A stretch of DNA of 64,000 bases from CAZLAK01 sp964557545. Lineage in GTDB: Bacteria; Bacillota; Desulfotomaculia; Desulfotomaculales; Pelotomaculaceae. Position numbers and translations under genes: made by a program. A model generated the notes under the pieces. It was not told the DNA's origin, searched no databases, and worked only from the letters and a program-made list of their open reading frames with translations. Location of the stretch: the NCBI GenBank assembly GCA_964557545.1, contig CAZLAK010000006.1, forward strand, positions 1-64,000, in the 5' to 3' direction. Below are positions 41,620 to 49,922 of this stretch, piece after piece (positions within the stretch are counted from its first letter, which is position 1; each line of letters starts with the position of its first letter).

Positions 41620-42345
41620 TTACCCGCGACCTTTCTGACCGACGTGAACAGCCACTATTCCCCCGCAGAGTTCAAAGTAATGGGCGTTTTGCAGGCCGGC
41701 GCGCGCAAAAATTTCCTTTAATTCGGATTGGTGGGGAAAGTTTTTTAAGGATGCCGGAAGCCACCTGTAAGGGCCGTCAATACCCACGCCCATCTTGCCC
41801 AAAAGGGGAACAACGCGGTTGAAGTAGAAGTAGTACAGCTGCTTAAAAACGGGTGCGCTGGGCCTGGCCAGTTCAAGGGACACAACTTTACCGCCCGGTT
41901 TTACCACCCGGCACATCTCACCAACTACCACCTCGATGTCGGGAACATTGCGTAAAGCAAATCCTATAGTGGCACAGTCAAATGTATTTTCGTCAAACGG
42001 CAGTTCCATGGCATTTCCCAGTAATAACTCAATAACTCTCCCGTAAGGTGTACGGCTGATATTTTCTGCTGCCTTGGCCAGCATTTTTTCGCAGAAGTCA
42101 AGACCCACCACCCGGCCGCTTGTGCCCACTAATTTGGCCTGTTCTATGGCGAGCATACCCGTACCGCAGCAGACGTCCAAGCCTGTGCCTCCGGGTTTTA
42201 AAGATGTCTTGCTCACGGCAAAGCGGCGCCAGCGCTTATCCAGGCTAAAAGTCAAGGCCGTGTTTAGAAAGTCATAGCGGTGGGCTATAGCGGAAAAAAC
42301 GGCGTGTACGTACTCCTCTTTACTCCGGTAGCCTTCAAACTCCAC
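41620..42345 (-). CDS. menG: Demethylmenaquinone methyltransferase
   Basis: A 241-residue SAM methyltransferase of the UbiE/MenG family. FSAIAHRYDFLNTALTFSLD is the characteristic opening, GLDVCCGTGMLAIEQA the SAM loop, and CATIGFALRNVPDIE and FKQLYYFYFNRVVPLLGK complete the quinone-methyltransferase pattern. It methylates the demethylated quinone in the last step of menaquinone synthesis. It sits between the HepS-like gene and the ubiD homologue, the same hepS-menG order as in Bacillus. Confidence 0.93.
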   Translation of the reverse strand: MEFEGYRSKEEYVHAVFSAIAHRYDFLNTALTFSLDKRWRRFAVSKTSLKPGGTGLDVCCGTGMLAIEQAKLVGTSGRVVGLDFCEKMLAKAAENISRTPYGRVIELLLGNAMELPFDENTFDCATIGFALRNVPDIEVVVGEMCRVVKPGGKVVSLELARPSAPVFKQLYYFYFNRVVPLLGKMGVGIDGPYRWLPASLKNFPHQSELKEIFARAGLQNAHYFELCGGIVAVHVGQKGRG

Positions 42346-42392
42346 TTAAAAAGTGCCCCCAAAAACTTATTGTTGTGATCAAACTTACCCGG

Positions 42393-43169
42393 TTAAATTA
42401 CTAGACGGCAGTTGCGGCGGCCCTCTTCAAAAAAGATGTGAAGGATTTGCTCCAAAACCCTTTTTTCTTCAGTTTCCGGCACAAAATGAAGGCTTTTCAT
42501 TGCCTGGTTTAAGTAGAATTCGACCTTATCGAAGGGGAGTTTGCGCTCTATTAGTCCAAAAGCCATGCCGAAATTTTGGCCGTAGTATCCAATGTAATGC
42601 TGCTCCAACGCGGAGGCTCCGGCCATACGGGCACCCAGCCTGCAGCAGCTGGCAAAGAACTCTGCTGTCTCCTTTCTCACCGCTTCATTTACCATGTAAG
42701 CCGGCATATTCTTATCCCCTATATTTTTTTCGATTATGCTCCCCTCGTGTAAGCTGCAAATCAATTCCGCCAGCGGCTCAAGCAAATCCAGCAGTCCGGC
42801 TCGGCTTAAGAAATAAAAAAACTTCCCGTACAGATAATCTCCTACCAGAACGGGAAACCGAAACCCATCTTTAGAGTTGCCCCTTTGGGTGCTGAGGTCA
42901 CGGTCTTCCTCAACTACACACTGCTGCACCTTTAAAGCCATATAAATAAACTGAAATATACTGGCTAAAATCAGTACCCTGTCGTCTTTGCGGCCGAAAA
43001 GCCGTGCCGGCAAAATGGTCAGAGCAGGTCTTATAACTTTGTTGGTATAGGAAAAATTTAAGTGAATAAATTCGTCAATACTTCCTGCTCTGGTGAACAA
43101 ATTTTGGGCAATAATATTTTCTACCTGTAACAGTTCACTTTCAATGGGTTTTAAAATATCGCTCAACAT
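42393..43169 (-). CDS. hepS: HepS-like degenerate prenyl synthase subunit
   Basis: A 258-residue all-helical protein with the prenyl synthase fold but without the catalytic motifs. The segment that should hold DDxxD reads CVVEEDRDLS, while the downstream FPVLVGDYLYGKFFYFLSR is well kept. The second motif is absent: MAFGLIERKLP stands where FQITDDILD should be. The non-catalytic subunit HepS of Bacillus heptaprenyl diphosphate synthase has this build and size and precedes menG in the same order. I infer it pairs with the intact HepT-like protein encoded at 15699. It starts the menaquinone operon. Confidence 0.6.
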   Translation of the reverse strand: MLSDILKPIESELLQVENIIAQNLFTRAGSIDEFIHLNFSYTNKVIRPALTILPARLFGRKDDRVLILASIFQFIYMALKVQQCVVEEDRDLSTQRGNSKDGFRFPVLVGDYLYGKFFYFLSRAGLLDLLEPLAELICSLHEGSIIEKNIGDKNMPAYMVNEAVRKETAEFFASCCRLGARMAGASALEQHYIGYYGQNFGMAFGLIERKLPFDKVEFYLNQAMKSLHFVPETEEKRVLEQILHIFFEEGRRNCRLVI

Positions 43170-43275
43170 TGCCTAAAAAACTCAAAACTCCTTGTTTTAT
43201 GTACCGTAATGAAAAAGTTTCTTTTCAACTTTTATATTCTTTGAAAAAATATATTTTCCTGCCGCCAAAACAAAA

Positions 43276-43315
43276 TTAGCGGGCCCAGCAATCCTCTTGC
43301 CGGAGAACCCGCTAA
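43276..43315 (-). terminator. Terminator of speD
   Basis: TTAGCGGG (43276-43283) pairs with CCCGCTAA (43308-43315) around an inner GCAA/TTGC helix. Read on the minus strand it is followed by TTTTGTTTT, downstream of speD. Confidence 0.7.
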
Positions 43316-43349
43316 CCGTTTTTAAGCATGGTACTAATAAAAATCCCTC

Positions 43350-43730
43350 CTAAACATTTACCACTTCTTTTAATTGGTTTTCTTCCAGGAGGCCCCTTTT
43401 GACCTCTTTGGCCGTCATATGCTTGGCACAAAAGCGGTCTGTGAGGTAGTTACAGGCATCCCAAGGGTTTACTTTATCGCCGCATGTAAAGACATCCACC
43501 GCCGCGTAACCGAGTTCTGGCCAAGTGTGGATGGCAAGGTGCGACTCAGAAATTACCACTACGCCGCTCACTCCCTGCGGGCTGAATTTATGGAACACGC
43601 ACTCCCTGACCTCTGCGCCGGCTTCTAAAGCGGCGTTAACCATGATTTCTTCGACCTTTTTAATGTCATTGAGAATGTCGAAGTCGCAACCACAGATCTC
43701 AGCCAGTATGTGGCGGCCCAATTGTTTCAT
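43350..43730 (-). CDS. speD: S-adenosylmethionine decarboxylase proenzyme
   Basis: A 126-residue pyruvoyl-type decarboxylase that supplies decarboxylated SAM for spermidine synthesis. VISESHLAIHTWPELGY holds the self-cleavage site between Glu62 and Ser63, after which serine becomes the pyruvoyl group; DVFTCGDKVNPWDAC carries the catalytic cysteine. Size fits the short Bacillus/Thermotoga type, which acts as a dimer. ATG start with AGGAGG six bases upstream. It stands alone: no speE is nearby. A long palindrome lies in its leader and may control it. Confidence 0.94.
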   Translation of the reverse strand: MKQLGRHILAEICGCDFDILNDIKKVEEIMVNAALEAGAEVRECVFHKFSPQGVSGVVVISESHLAIHTWPELGYAAVDVFTCGDKVNPWDACNYLTDRFCAKHMTAKEVKRGLLEENQLKEVVNV

Positions 43731-43761
43731 TTATCTGCCTCCTTTTTGGGACAATATTTTT

Positions 43762-43807
43762 GGAATTAACGAGCCCTTTGTCATAGATAAAAGGGCTAGT
43801 TAATTCC
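43762..43807. repeat. Long inverted repeat in the speD leader
   Basis: GGAATTAAC-G-AGCCCTTT (43762-43779) pairs with AAAGGGCT-A-GTTAATTCC (43790-43807): 17 of 18 positions match around a 10-base loop, about 30 bases before the speD start. No T run follows on either strand, so it looks like a messenger hairpin or operator. Confidence 0.65.
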
Positions 43808-43960
43808 AACTGAAATCAATTTTAGCATATTATATTATCTTGTCAACAAAATTTTAAGTATGATAATCGTATTCTTTTTTAACGCCAAATTTCTTGCAAA
43901 AAAGAAAAAAAAGGCCGGTTTTTAATAAAGCACTATTCTTAAATTAAGGAAAGATAAAAC

Positions 43961-43990
43961 GCCCCTTCCCTGCTTAAAAGGTTAAGGGGC
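43961..43990 (-). terminator. Terminator after the ferredoxin gene
   Basis: GCCCCTT (43961-43967) pairs with AAGGGGC (43984-43990); on the minus strand GTTTTATCTTT follows. Confidence 0.6.
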
Positions 43991-44046
43991 AAAACTTTAG
44001 TTCTTCAAGCCACAGCGTGTTTTGTTTTTTTTCAGGCTAAAAAATT

Positions 44047-44235
44047 TTAACTCTTTAAGATGGCACTGGTTGGACAGCTTTCTACTGCCTCGTTCACCTG
44101 GTCTTCAATTTCACTGGGAACCTCTTCCACTACGGAATAGGCCCTTTCTTCATCGTTCCATACAAAAACATCGGGGCATAAGTCAACACAGGTCCCGCAT
44201 CCAATGCATAGCTCTTGGTCTACTTCTACCCTCAA
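44047..44235 (-). CDS. Single-cluster [4Fe-4S] ferredoxin
   Basis: A 62-residue ferredoxin with CIGCGTCVDLCPDVF (cysteines 10, 13, 16 and 20) and the closing cysteine 54 in ESCPTSAI. The pattern is that of the Thermotoga and clostridial one-cluster ferredoxins, in which four of these bind the cluster. It carries electrons in fermentative or hydrogen metabolism. TTG start with GGAGGTG upstream. It stands alone between speD and the two-component genes. Confidence 0.92.
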   Translation of the reverse strand: MRVEVDQELCIGCGTCVDLCPDVFVWNDEERAYSVVEEVPSEIEDQVNEAVESCPTSAILKS

Positions 44236-44384
44236 CTAAAACACCTCCAGGTATTTATGGACTGTTAATTATTTTTTCTTGCATACAAAAAAGTATGTAC
44301 TGACCGCCATAAATTTTTTACGGTAGAAGGAAAAGAAATGTCCGGAAAAGAAAAACTAATTGTTGCGAGCGAGGTGTCTTTATA

Positions 44385-45521
44385 TTGTTCGATATGGAAG
44401 CACTGGACAGAATAGTCAAAGAAACTCTAAAAGCCATTGAGCAGAGCAAAGCACAGATATACGACATTGCTGAAAATACAAGACTGGAAATGGTAAGAGT
44501 GAGGCAGGAGCTGGAGCAGGTAAAAGAAGAAATGAATGGTATCATAAAAGAAGTTGACGAGCTGGAGGTCCTGGAAAAGAAGGCACGCTTGAGATTGGTA
44601 GAAGTAAGCCGCGATTTTAATAAATACACGGAAAAGGACATAAAGGAGGCATACGAAAAGGCTTATTCTCTGCAGGTTGAGTTAGTCAAGCGCCGGGAAA
44701 AGGAAAAGTTGCTCCGCTACAGGCGCGATCACCTGGAAGTCAGTTTAAAGAGGCTGGAGAGCACTGCCCAGCGTGCTGAAAAGCTGGTTTCTCAGATCGG
44801 GGTTGTTTTTAATTTTTTAAGCGGCGCCCTGCAGGACCTGAATACCGTGATAGGCGAACTGCAGCAAACGCAGGCATTGGCTGTGAGTATTATTAAAGCT
44901 CAAGAAGAAGAACGCCAGCGTGTGGCCAGGGAAATTCACGACGGGCCGGCTCAGTCCCTTGCCAATATAGTAATGAGAGCAGAGTTCTGCAAAAAACTTC
45001 TGGATAAAGACCCGGAAAAAGTTCCCGGAGAACTAGCCTCCCTTCAAGAAGCCGCCCGTAACAGTCTAACAGAGATAAGAAAGATAATTTTTGACTTAAG
45101 GCCCATGTTGCTCGATGATTTGGGCCTGGTACCAGCCTTACAGAGGTACATCGGCGTTTACAAGGAACAGTACGGGGTTAATGTAGAATTTATATTTATA
45201 GGAGAGCAAAAAAGATTAGAAGGTCCAGTAGAGATAGCTCTTTTTAGAATGGTTCAAGAAGCGCTCACTAATGTAAGGAAGCACTCCCGGGCCAGCCATG
45301 CCCTCGTTAAAGTGGAATTACACGACAAGAAGGTTAATATTGTGGTTAGGGATGACGGTGTAGGCTTTAACCTGGAAAAAGCACCTTTAGCTGAAGGATC
45401 AAGGGGGTATGGACTGGTAGGAATGAAAGAAAGGGCTTTGCTTTTGGGTGGTAATTTCTTTATATCTTCGGCCCCCGGCAAGGGAACGACTGTGAGTATA
45501 AGTATTCCTATTGAACAGTGA
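44385..45521 (+). CDS. DegS-like sensor histidine kinase
   Basis: A 378-residue kinase without membrane helices. The first 165 residues are a long coiled coil typical of the DegS sensor domain, then a HisKA_3 domain with RQRVAREIHDGPAQSLANIV (phospho-acceptor His185), then an ATPase domain with DDGVGFNLEKA and GYGLVGMKERALLLGG. It would phosphorylate the response regulator encoded next. The start is TTG with GAGGTG eight bases upstream. The signal sensed is unknown. Confidence 0.9.
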   Translation: MFDMEALDRIVKETLKAIEQSKAQIYDIAENTRLEMVRVRQELEQVKEEMNGIIKEVDELEVLEKKARLRLVEVSRDFNKYTEKDIKEAYEKAYSLQVELVKRREKEKLLRYRRDHLEVSLKRLESTAQRAEKLVSQIGVVFNFLSGALQDLNTVIGELQQTQALAVSIIKAQEEERQRVAREIHDGPAQSLANIVMRAEFCKKLLDKDPEKVPGELASLQEAARNSLTEIRKIIFDLRPMLLDDLGLVPALQRYIGVYKEQYGVNVEFIFIGEQKRLEGPVEIALFRMVQEALTNVRKHSRASHALVKVELHDKKVNIVVRDDGVGFNLEKAPLAEGSRGYGLVGMKERALLLGGNFFISSAPGKGTTVSISIPIEQ

Positions 45522-45547
45522 AAATTAGTTTAAGGGAGAGAGGTTTT

Positions 45548-46207
45548 ATGAGCAAGAAGATAGGTGTTTTAATTGCCGACGATCACCCCCTGGTACGTGA
45601 GGGAGTGCGCAAGATTCTTTCTACCAGTGAGGATATAGAAGTTTTGGGAGAAGCCTCTAATGGGGAAGAGGTCTTAAAGCTGGCTGCAGAAAAAAACCCG
45701 GACGTCATTTTGATGGACATCAATATGCCTGTTTTAGACGGCATTGAGGCGACTAAAAAAATCAAGGCGTCCTTTCCCGGCATTAAGATTATTGCCCTTA
45801 CTATACACGAACAGGAGGAGTACCTTTTTGAATTAATTAAAGCCGGTGCTTGCGGCTATATATTAAAAGATATTAATCCCGACGACTTAGTATCTGCTGT
45901 GATAGGCGCGTACTCAGGCCGTTCTTACTTACCGCCGTCCATGACGTCAAAAGTATTGGAAGAGTTTAACCGCCTTGCTACTCGCCCGAACGAGAAGGCA
46001 AGCCCGCGCAGTCTCACCCGGCGGGAGATGGATGTCCTGCAACTGGTAGCCAAGGGCAACAGCAACCGTGAAATTGCTCAAATGCTTTTCATTAGTGAAA
46101 AAACGGTAAAAAACCACCTGACCAGTATTTTTCAAAAACTCGGTGTTCAAGACAGAACACAAGCGGCGCTCCACGCCATAAAAACTGGGCTTGTGGAGGT
46201 TAAATAG
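45548..46207 (+). CDS. DegU-like NarL/LuxR-family response regulator
   Basis: A 219-residue regulator: a receiver domain (1-120) with DDHPLVREGV and the phospho-aspartate (Asp57) in VILMDINMPVLDG, then a LuxR-type helix-turn-helix (about 155-215) with LTRREMDVLQLVAKGNSNRE and ISEKTVKNHL. A GTG that overlaps the kinase stop lies ten codons upstream, but only the ATG at 45548 has a ribosome site (GAGAGG). With the kinase it forms a DegS-DegU-like pair; the target genes are not evident. Confidence 0.92.
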   Translation: MSKKIGVLIADDHPLVREGVRKILSTSEDIEVLGEASNGEEVLKLAAEKNPDVILMDINMPVLDGIEATKKIKASFPGIKIIALTIHEQEEYLFELIKAGACGYILKDINPDDLVSAVIGAYSGRSYLPPSMTSKVLEEFNRLATRPNEKASPRSLTRREMDVLQLVAKGNSNREIAQMLFISEKTVKNHLTSIFQKLGVQDRTQAALHAIKTGLVEVK

Positions 46208-46220
46208 TTAAGGAACAGAT

Positions 46221-46250
46221 TACCTGTATTAAAAATACCTGTATTAAAAA
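46221..46250 (+). repeat. Perfect tandem 15-base repeat before the tRNA-Pro promoter
   Basis: TACCTGTATTAAAAA is present twice, head to tail (46221-46235 and 46236-46250), ending eight bases before the -35 element. Confidence 0.8.
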
Positions 46251-46258
46251 GGGGTATC

Positions 46259-46287
46259 TTGACACGAACACCTGCCGGCGGTAAAAT
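46259..46287 (+). promoter_or_regulatory. Promoter of tRNA-Pro
   Basis: A consensus TTGACA (46259-46264) and TAAAAT (46282-46287) with 17 bases between; the mature tRNA starts 23 bases further on. Confidence 0.8.
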
Positions 46288-46309
46288 AAGTCTAGCAAAG
46301 ATATATTAC

Positions 46310-46387
46310 CGGGGCGTAGCTCAGTTTGGCTAGAGCGCTACCTTGGGGTGGTAGAGGTCGCACGTTCGAGTCGTGTCGCTCCGACCA
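46310..46387 (+). tRNA. tRNA-Pro (anticodon GGG)
   Basis: A 78-base tRNA. The acceptor CGGGGCG pairs with CGCTCCG (one G-T pair), with discriminator A and an encoded CCA. The anticodon stem CTACC/GGTAG closes TTGGGGT with anticodon GGG. D arm TAGCTCAG and T loop TTCGAGT are normal. C at position 1 is the usual bacterial proline identity mark. It is a single-tRNA unit with its own promoter and terminator. Confidence 0.95.
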
Positions 46388-46403
46388 GCAATTAATTACT
46401 TTA

Positions 46404-46446
46404 AAGGGCTTCCACCTATTAGAAAAGAAGCCCTTATGTTTTTTCT
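46404..46446 (+). terminator. Terminator of tRNA-Pro
   Basis: AAGGGCTTC (46404-46412) pairs with GAAGCCCTT (46427-46435), followed by ATGTTTTTTC. Confidence 0.8.
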
Positions 46447-46453
46447 CCGTCCT

Positions 46454-47185
46454 TTATTTCCTGGCTAGAAAAACAGCAAAACCGAGTTTACGGTAATTTT
46501 TAACAATTAAAGACTTGTAGCGGGCCAAAGTGGCCAGTTTCCAGCAGTCGGGAAAAGGCTCTTTATAAGCCGGCGGTAAAGGAGTGTCCGGGTAAAGCAT
46601 CTCTTTAAATGCGTGCAGCGGGCCGGGCAATCCCCTGTACCTCACGTCTAACGCAGAAAACCCTGCCTTTTCAAATGCCGCCAACCATTCTTTGAGGGTC
46701 AAAAGCCTGTGCAGGCCGCAGGTGCCCTCAATCTTTTTTCTCTCAGCATCACCTAGCTTTTCACCGGCAAAAAGCTCTATAACGGCCAGTATTCCCTCTT
46801 TTTTCAGCACCCGCCGGCACTCGACCAGTACCGGCAAAGCCGGCAGAAATACCAGCACCGACTCCAGCAAGACCACATCTGCCACTTCACCGGCAAAAGG
46901 CATATCCAGGGCATCACCGTGGACAAAATTGACCTCCGCTCCTTCGAACAAAGCCCTCACCCTGGCTTTAGCAAGCATTTTTTCCGACTTATCGAGGGCA
47001 AAAACATGCGGTCCGTATTTTTTAGCAATATAGCAGGCAGTCCTGCCCGAACCGCAGCCTATATCTAAAACCACACTGTCCGGCTTAATATCGATAAGGT
47101 CTAAGAGTTCTAAGGTAGCTGCAAACCCGCCTGGGTGCAGGCTGCCAGGGCCGACACTTGCCACAGCCTCAAGATAATTACTCAT
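46454..47185 (-). CDS. Class I SAM-dependent methyltransferase
   Basis: A 243-residue methyltransferase. VVLDIGCGSGRTACYIAKKYG near residue 38 is the SAM loop, ALDKSEKMLAKA the acidic loop that holds ribose, and GDALDMPFAGEVADVVLLES the next motif; LKKEGILAVIELF follows. The pattern is that of small-molecule or quinone methyltransferases related to UbiE, but the substrate cannot be read. It is a single gene, convergent with tRNA-Pro; ATG start. Confidence 0.8.
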   Translation of the reverse strand: MSNYLEAVASVGPGSLHPGGFAATLELLDLIDIKPDSVVLDIGCGSGRTACYIAKKYGPHVFALDKSEKMLAKARVRALFEGAEVNFVHGDALDMPFAGEVADVVLLESVLVFLPALPVLVECRRVLKKEGILAVIELFAGEKLGDAERKKIEGTCGLHRLLTLKEWLAAFEKAGFSALDVRYRGLPGPLHAFKEMLYPDTPLPPAYKEPFPDCWKLATLARYKSLIVKNYRKLGFAVFLARK

Positions 47186-47292
47186 AACACATTTCCTTTC
47201 CGAGAAAACGCCAGCTTTTGCTGCCGTCTTTCATGCTGTTACTTTTTTATTTATTTATGAAAGGCTGGGCATCAGTGTTACCTTTAAATTAT

Positions 47293-48327
47293 TTAATCTG
47301 CTATTTCTACACCTATCTCGCCGGCAGCCAACTTCTCCATTTTGGCCAGTCCTTCAGGAGGCCCGCACAGTATGAGGAGGTCGCCGGCCTTAAAAATAAC
47401 CCCGGGGTCTGGATTAATTATGTAAGTGTTATCTCTTTTAACGGCCAGCAGGGTAACCCCGAATCTATCCCGCATGCGCGATTTCTTCAATTCAATGCCA
47501 GTTAAAGGCGACTTATCGCTTAAAACCAGCTCTTCCAAATTAAGGTTTAAGGCCCTTTCTTCTACCAGGGTTTCTACAAAGGCCACACTGGCCGGCTTTA
47601 GGGAGGCCAGGGCCATTCTGTTGCCCGCGATAGCTGCCGGACAAACCACCGTATCGGCCCCGGATCTTTTGAGCTTTTGCACCGACTCCGGCCGGTTAGC
47701 CCTAGCCACAATGCGCAAGGAAGGGTTTATATCGCGGCATGTAATAGTGATGAGCAGGTTTTCGGCATCGTCGGCCAGAGTAGTGATTACCCCTTTAGCC
47801 CGGTCTACACCGGCAGCCAGCAGGACTTTGTATTCCGTAGCATCGCCCGCGATGTAGAATATCTTCTTATCAGCGCGCACTTCTTCAAGGCGGTCTGTGT
47901 CCTTCTCTACGACCACGAACTTCTGCCCTTCCTTAATTAGTTCAGATATAACTTCAGCACCTACCCTTCCGGCCCCGCACACGATTATGTGACCGCTCAG
48001 CTTAGATATTTCTCTTAACATGCTTTTCTTCCCCCAAATCCCGGCAAGGCGCCCCTCGAGAATTTCTGAAAAAATTGTGCTGGTCGCATAAGTAAAAAAT
48101 CCTATGCCGGCTATCAGCAGGATGGTGGTAATTATGCGGCCGGCGTTTGTAGAAGGAACGACGTCACCAAACCCGGTGGTGGTAATGCCTTCTATTATTA
48201 GCCACAGCGCGTCCATAAAGTTTTTGCCTTCAATACGCATTAACAGGTAAATTCCTGCCATTGAGAGCAACAAAATACCGCCCAGGGCCCAAATCACAGG
48301 ACGCAGCGAGGTTGACGGAGAAAACAA
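47293..48327 (-). CDS. Potassium channel with RCK (TrkA-N/TrkA-C) domain
   Basis: A 344-residue ion channel subunit. Two helices (about 12-30 and 64-84) flank a pore helix and the selectivity filter TTTGFGD (residues 49-55; the usual form is TTVGYGD). A cytosolic RCK domain follows with a Rossmann motif VCGAGRVGAEV and a TrkA-C part near the end. It forms tetramers opened by nucleotide or calcium binding. The GFGD filter is a known variant. ATG start. It lies between a methyltransferase and a membrane glycosyltransferase. Confidence 0.9.
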   Translation of the reverse strand: MFSPSTSLRPVIWALGGILLLSMAGIYLLMRIEGKNFMDALWLIIEGITTTGFGDVVPSTNAGRIITTILLIAGIGFFTYATSTIFSEILEGRLAGIWGKKSMLREISKLSGHIIVCGAGRVGAEVISELIKEGQKFVVVEKDTDRLEEVRADKKIFYIAGDATEYKVLLAAGVDRAKGVITTLADDAENLLITITCRDINPSLRIVARANRPESVQKLKRSGADTVVCPAAIAGNRMALASLKPASVAFVETLVEERALNLNLEELVLSDKSPLTGIELKKSRMRDRFGVTLLAVKRDNTYIINPDPGVIFKAGDLLILCGPPEGLAKMEKLAAGEIGVEIAD

Positions 48328-48377
48328 TTTTAAAGCGCCTCCTTAACCGGGCAGGTGTCTTTAGTTGTTTTTAATCT

Positions 48378-49481
48378 TCAACTTATCCAGTGTCCCAAAA
48401 TAAAAAGCACGCTTATAACAGAAAACACCAGCACCGAAACGGCCGTAAAAACGCTGGCAAAGCCGCTCTTTAAAGCCTGGACAGCAATGGTTATGTAGCC
48501 CGGAAACAGGACCAGCACATAACGGGGCATGCCCAGCGGCAAGTTGTCTACTACTGAAGAAAACGGTATGAGAAAACCTGGTATAAGGAAAAACAGGTAA
48601 GATTTGTCCCGCAGGTGGGTAAAGCTCCGCCAAATCACGAAGATAAAGAGAAAAGCCATTCCCGACTCGAAAAGGCTGTAGAATTCACCGTTTTTAAAGA
48701 AAAGAGAAAGGCTTAAAAGCTGGCCTGCCCCCGGGTAGCTAAAGTGGCGGTTGCCCCAGTAATCGCTCTTAAGCGAGTGAGAAAAAGCAAGGGGATCGCC
48801 TGTTTTTGCCCACAAGACGGCCATAAAAACTGACAGTGACGCCGGCACTAAAAAGAGGGGCAGGGCCCTTTTTAGACAAAACTTAAAGTTGTTTTCTGCC
48901 AGCTGCATGTACAAAAGGGGTAAAAAAAGTGTTACACCTACATTTCTGGTCAGAGCAGCGCAAGCGCCGCATACGGAAGCCGCCAGCCAGTTTTTCTTCC
49001 GGCCAAACCAAAAGCAGGCAAGGGCAAAGGCTAAAAAGAGCGGTTCGGAGTAAATAGAAGAAAAGAAGATAGCCGTGGGGAAGAAGAGCATAGCAAAAAC
49101 TGCCGTGCCGGCCACTTCCTCCCCGTGATCTTCTTTTGCCATGCAAAATAATAAATACGAAGCCACAAAAAGGGCGGTGTTAGTAACGAGTAGACCGGCA
49201 ATAACGCTGTCACCGGTCAAAGCGCTGACGGCCCGGATTAACAGCGGCAGCATGGGGAAGAACGGGGCGCTGTAGAAATCATAACCTTCTTCTGCTATTC
49301 TAAGAAACCAGCCGGCATCCCAGTGAATGAGAGAATCAAAAAAAGCGTTGGGGTGCCTGCCTTCAAATGTACCGGGCAAAAAGGCACAGACGATATCTCT
49401 GGTAAACCATATCAAAAAAACGAGCAGCAATTTATTTAAAAAGTACATGTAAGCAACCTTTTTCAAGTCCTGTTTGGCCAC
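48378..49481 (-). CDS. Gpi18-related membrane mannosyltransferase-like protein
   Basis: A 367-residue membrane protein with about nine helices. The loop HWDAGWFLRIAEEGYDFYS ending in FFPMLPLLIR is the signature of the COG5542 family related to eukaryotic Gpi18, which use lipid-linked sugars. It likely transfers a sugar from a polyprenyl carrier on the outer face. It directly precedes, in the direction of reading, no further gene; upstream are a GtrA-type flippase and a polyprenol sugar transferase, 3 and 12 bases apart, so the three form a lipid-linked sugar unit. Confidence 0.8.
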   Translation of the reverse strand: MAKQDLKKVAYMYFLNKLLLVFLIWFTRDIVCAFLPGTFEGRHPNAFFDSLIHWDAGWFLRIAEEGYDFYSAPFFPMLPLLIRAVSALTGDSVIAGLLVTNTALFVASYLLFCMAKEDHGEEVAGTAVFAMLFFPTAIFFSSIYSEPLFLAFALACFWFGRKKNWLAASVCGACAALTRNVGVTLFLPLLYMQLAENNFKFCLKRALPLFLVPASLSVFMAVLWAKTGDPLAFSHSLKSDYWGNRHFSYPGAGQLLSLSLFFKNGEFYSLFESGMAFLFIFVIWRSFTHLRDKSYLFFLIPGFLIPFSSVVDNLPLGMPRYVLVLFPGYITIAVQALKSGFASVFTAVSVLVFSVISVLFILGHWIS

Positions 49482-49484
49482 AGG

Positions 49485-49913
49485 TTAACCCCCGGTTGTC
49501 TTAACTAATACTTTGCCTTTCTTAAATACCCATACCTTGCTCAAAGTAAAGTTAAAAATAAAAGAAAGGCACGTGGCTGAAACTAAAGAAAAGGTGTGGC
49601 TGAAATTTAGGTTTAGCAGGATGTAAAGAGAAAGCGAGTTTAAGCTCAAACCAGCAGCGTTCACAAAGACAAATTTAATAAATCTTATACCCTCACTGCT
49701 CGAGGGGGTGTCTTTAAAAGTCCAGCTGCGGTTACAAAAATAACTGTTGACAATACCGCAAAAATAACTCAAGCCTTTAGCAATTGAATAAAACAGCGCG
49801 CTTTCTTTTGGAAAAGCGCAAATAATGGCGTAATAGACTGTCCAGTCTATAAGGGTGTTTAAACAGCCGACGGCGGCAAATTTTACGGCTAAAAATATGT
49901 TTTCTGCCAGCAT
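49485..49913 (-). CDS. GtrA family membrane protein
   Basis: A 142-residue protein with four helices matching GtrA, which moves polyprenyl-phosphate sugars across the membrane in O-antigen, teichoic acid or lipid glycosylation. KFAAVGCLNTLIDWTVYYAI and NRSWTFKD are the family landmarks. ATG start. It lies between the dolichol-phosphate-type transferase and the Gpi18-like protein with almost no gaps, an arrangement often seen for sugar-lipid modification. Confidence 0.9.
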   Translation of the reverse strand: MLAENIFLAVKFAAVGCLNTLIDWTVYYAIICAFPKESALFYSIAKGLSYFCGIVNSYFCNRSWTFKDTPSSSEGIRFIKFVFVNAAGLSLNSLSLYILLNLNFSHTFSLVSATCLSFIFNFTLSKVWVFKKGKVLVKTTGG

Positions 49914-49922
49914 TTTTCTCTC

